In this document: piece after piece, positions 63,557 through 64,000 of the stretch | Position numbering within the stretch: the stretch's first letter is position 1 | How the letters are laid out: the number at the start of each line of letters is the position of its first letter | DNA from: Terriglobia bacterium | Lineage (GTDB): Bacteria; Acidobacteriota; Terriglobia; Bryobacterales; Bryobacteraceae | Direction: 5' to 3' | Assembly: GCA_021324185.1 (NCBI GenBank) | Contig: JAJPJN010000144.1 | Span: 18,670 to 82,669 of the forward strand | DNA: 64,000 bases | Notes under the pieces: model-generated | Told to the model about the DNA's origin: nothing | What the model saw: the letters and a program-made list of their open reading frames with translations, nothing else | Databases searched by the model: none | Program-made: the position numbers and the translations under genes

Positions 63557-64000
63557 ACGATTACCGTGAATGTGTCCCGCTGGGGAGAGGCATCATTGCG
63601 TTCATCCCAAAATTCGAGCACATTCCTCCCTTTGACAGCCACTTTGCGCGCCAGCTCGACAATAGAATCCTGGCAGAGGCCGTGCAGGCGGTTCGGCTGT
63701 CCCGAAGCATAGTCGTTTTCGTAATCGGAAAAGTCGTCCAGCCATCCGAGAAACTCTCCCACGCGCCCGAGCCAGAAGATTTGTTCCGAGAAGCTTATAG
63801 TACTCCGCTTTTCGGGAGAAAGCCAACCCGCTAAGCCCATCACTACAATCGGAAGTGCGTTCTTGCGCCACCAGACGCTTCGCCTGATCGTGCTCGAAGC
63901 CGCTGATTGCAGTTCCGCTTGATACAGCTTCTGAATTGTGCGGTCGAGCAGTAATCGCACCTTTTCAGATTCGGAACACAGCGCGTCAAGTCTCCGGAAA
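63478..64000 (-). CDS. Class I isoprenoid-synthase-like protein, partial (5' end outside the window)
   Basis: The minus frame is open to the right edge (FRRLDALCSESEKVRLLLDR...), so the N-terminus is missing; 174 residues plus the stop are seen. Mostly helical. The segment FLGWLDDFSDYENDYASGQP followed by NRL resembles the second Asp-rich DDxxD...N region of class I polyprenyl or terpene synthase-like proteins. The first motif would lie outside the window. The last 26 codons overlap the kinase start, so the two are probably coupled. Assignment is tentative; product unknown. Confidence 0.55.
   Translation of the reverse strand, partial: FRRLDALCSESEKVRLLLDRTIQKLYQAELQSAASSTIRRSVWWRKNALPIVVMGLAGWLSPEKRSTISFSEQIFWLGRVGEFLGWLDDFSDYENDYASGQPNRLHGLCQDSIVELARKVAVKGRNVLEFWDERNDASPQRDTFTVIVWEWVASPNCEKSRRTSNHFQPGSPP

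Noticed and set aside
1..64000. CRISPR arrays, insertion sequences, integrases, rRNA genes, origins.
   Set aside because: No repeated-spacer pattern, transposase or integrase motifs or rRNA sequence were recognised when reading both strands.

Overview
The window looks like a chromosomal segment from a member of the phylum Acidobacteriota, probably near Bryobacterales/Solibacter. This is an inference from gene content. The marks are a giant Oar-like TonB-dependent receptor with an N-terminal carboxypeptidase-regulatory domain, an ADOP/MacB-like permease, an S53 sedolisin, PEP-CTERM proteins, a Ser/Thr kinase preceded by a Cys-rich CxxCGxCY motif, and diderm envelope genes (BamA, TamB, LolA, KdsA/KdsB). 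The DNA is gene-dense and moderately GC-rich, with many 4-nt ATGA overlaps and almost no intergenic space over 250 bp. I see no phage, insertion sequence, CRISPR array or rRNA.

Layout. 1-3.2 kb (minus): a tolC / ABC ATPase / ABC permease exporter operon; the permease runs off the left edge. 3.4-5.0 kb: a sedolisin protease. 4.96-14.2 kb (minus): a tightly packed run of M24 peptidase, AhpD-like protein, AddB-like nuclease, AddA-like helicase/nuclease, selD and pyrF. 14.2-18.0 kb: polyprenyl-linked glycosylation and acyltransfer genes. 18.0-21.5 kb: recA, small genes, a sulfurtransferase and a Uma2 protein. 21.5-29.7 kb (minus): pdxH, lolA and a type IV pilus/type II secretion core (gspF, gspE, pilM, pilN, pilO, pilP-like, GspK/PilX-like) without a secretin. 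29.7-30.1 kb: secG followed by tRNA-Leu(GAG). 30.2-32.8 kb: a VapBC-like toxin-antitoxin pair and a decay zone with three pseudogenes. 32.8-39.8 kb (minus): P5C dehydrogenase, YtxH protein, ComEC and a frameshifted ADOP permease. 39.9-43.6 kb: the TonB-dependent receptor. 43.8-45.8 kb: a small gene, Hsp20 and a PhzF protein. 45.8-54.3 kb (minus): bamA / SurA-N / tamB. 54.5-57.4 kb: YihY and two paralogous PEP-CTERM proteins. 57.4-60.7 kb: kdsB-pyrG-kdsA (CMP-Kdo supply). 60.7-64 kb (minus): a membrane GAF-kinase and a partial isoprenoid-synthase-like gene.

The most interesting finding is that what reads as two neighbouring minus-strand ORFs (12251-12631 and 12665-12916) is one gene with an in-frame UGA at 12662-12664. 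The UGA sits at the second Cys of the AhpD-family CxxC motif (CPF-U). It is followed 11 nt later by a perfect 6-bp GC hairpin with a GGUC loop, which is the form of a bacterial SECIS element. selD, which makes the selenium donor for selenocysteine, lies downstream in the same gene run. The run therefore appears to encode a peroxiredoxin-partner-like selenoprotein together with its own selenophosphate synthetase. Other points worth checking are a CTG start for pyrF overlapping the selD stop, an apparently leaderless secG promoter, and the large kinase with its catalytic domain at the C-terminus.
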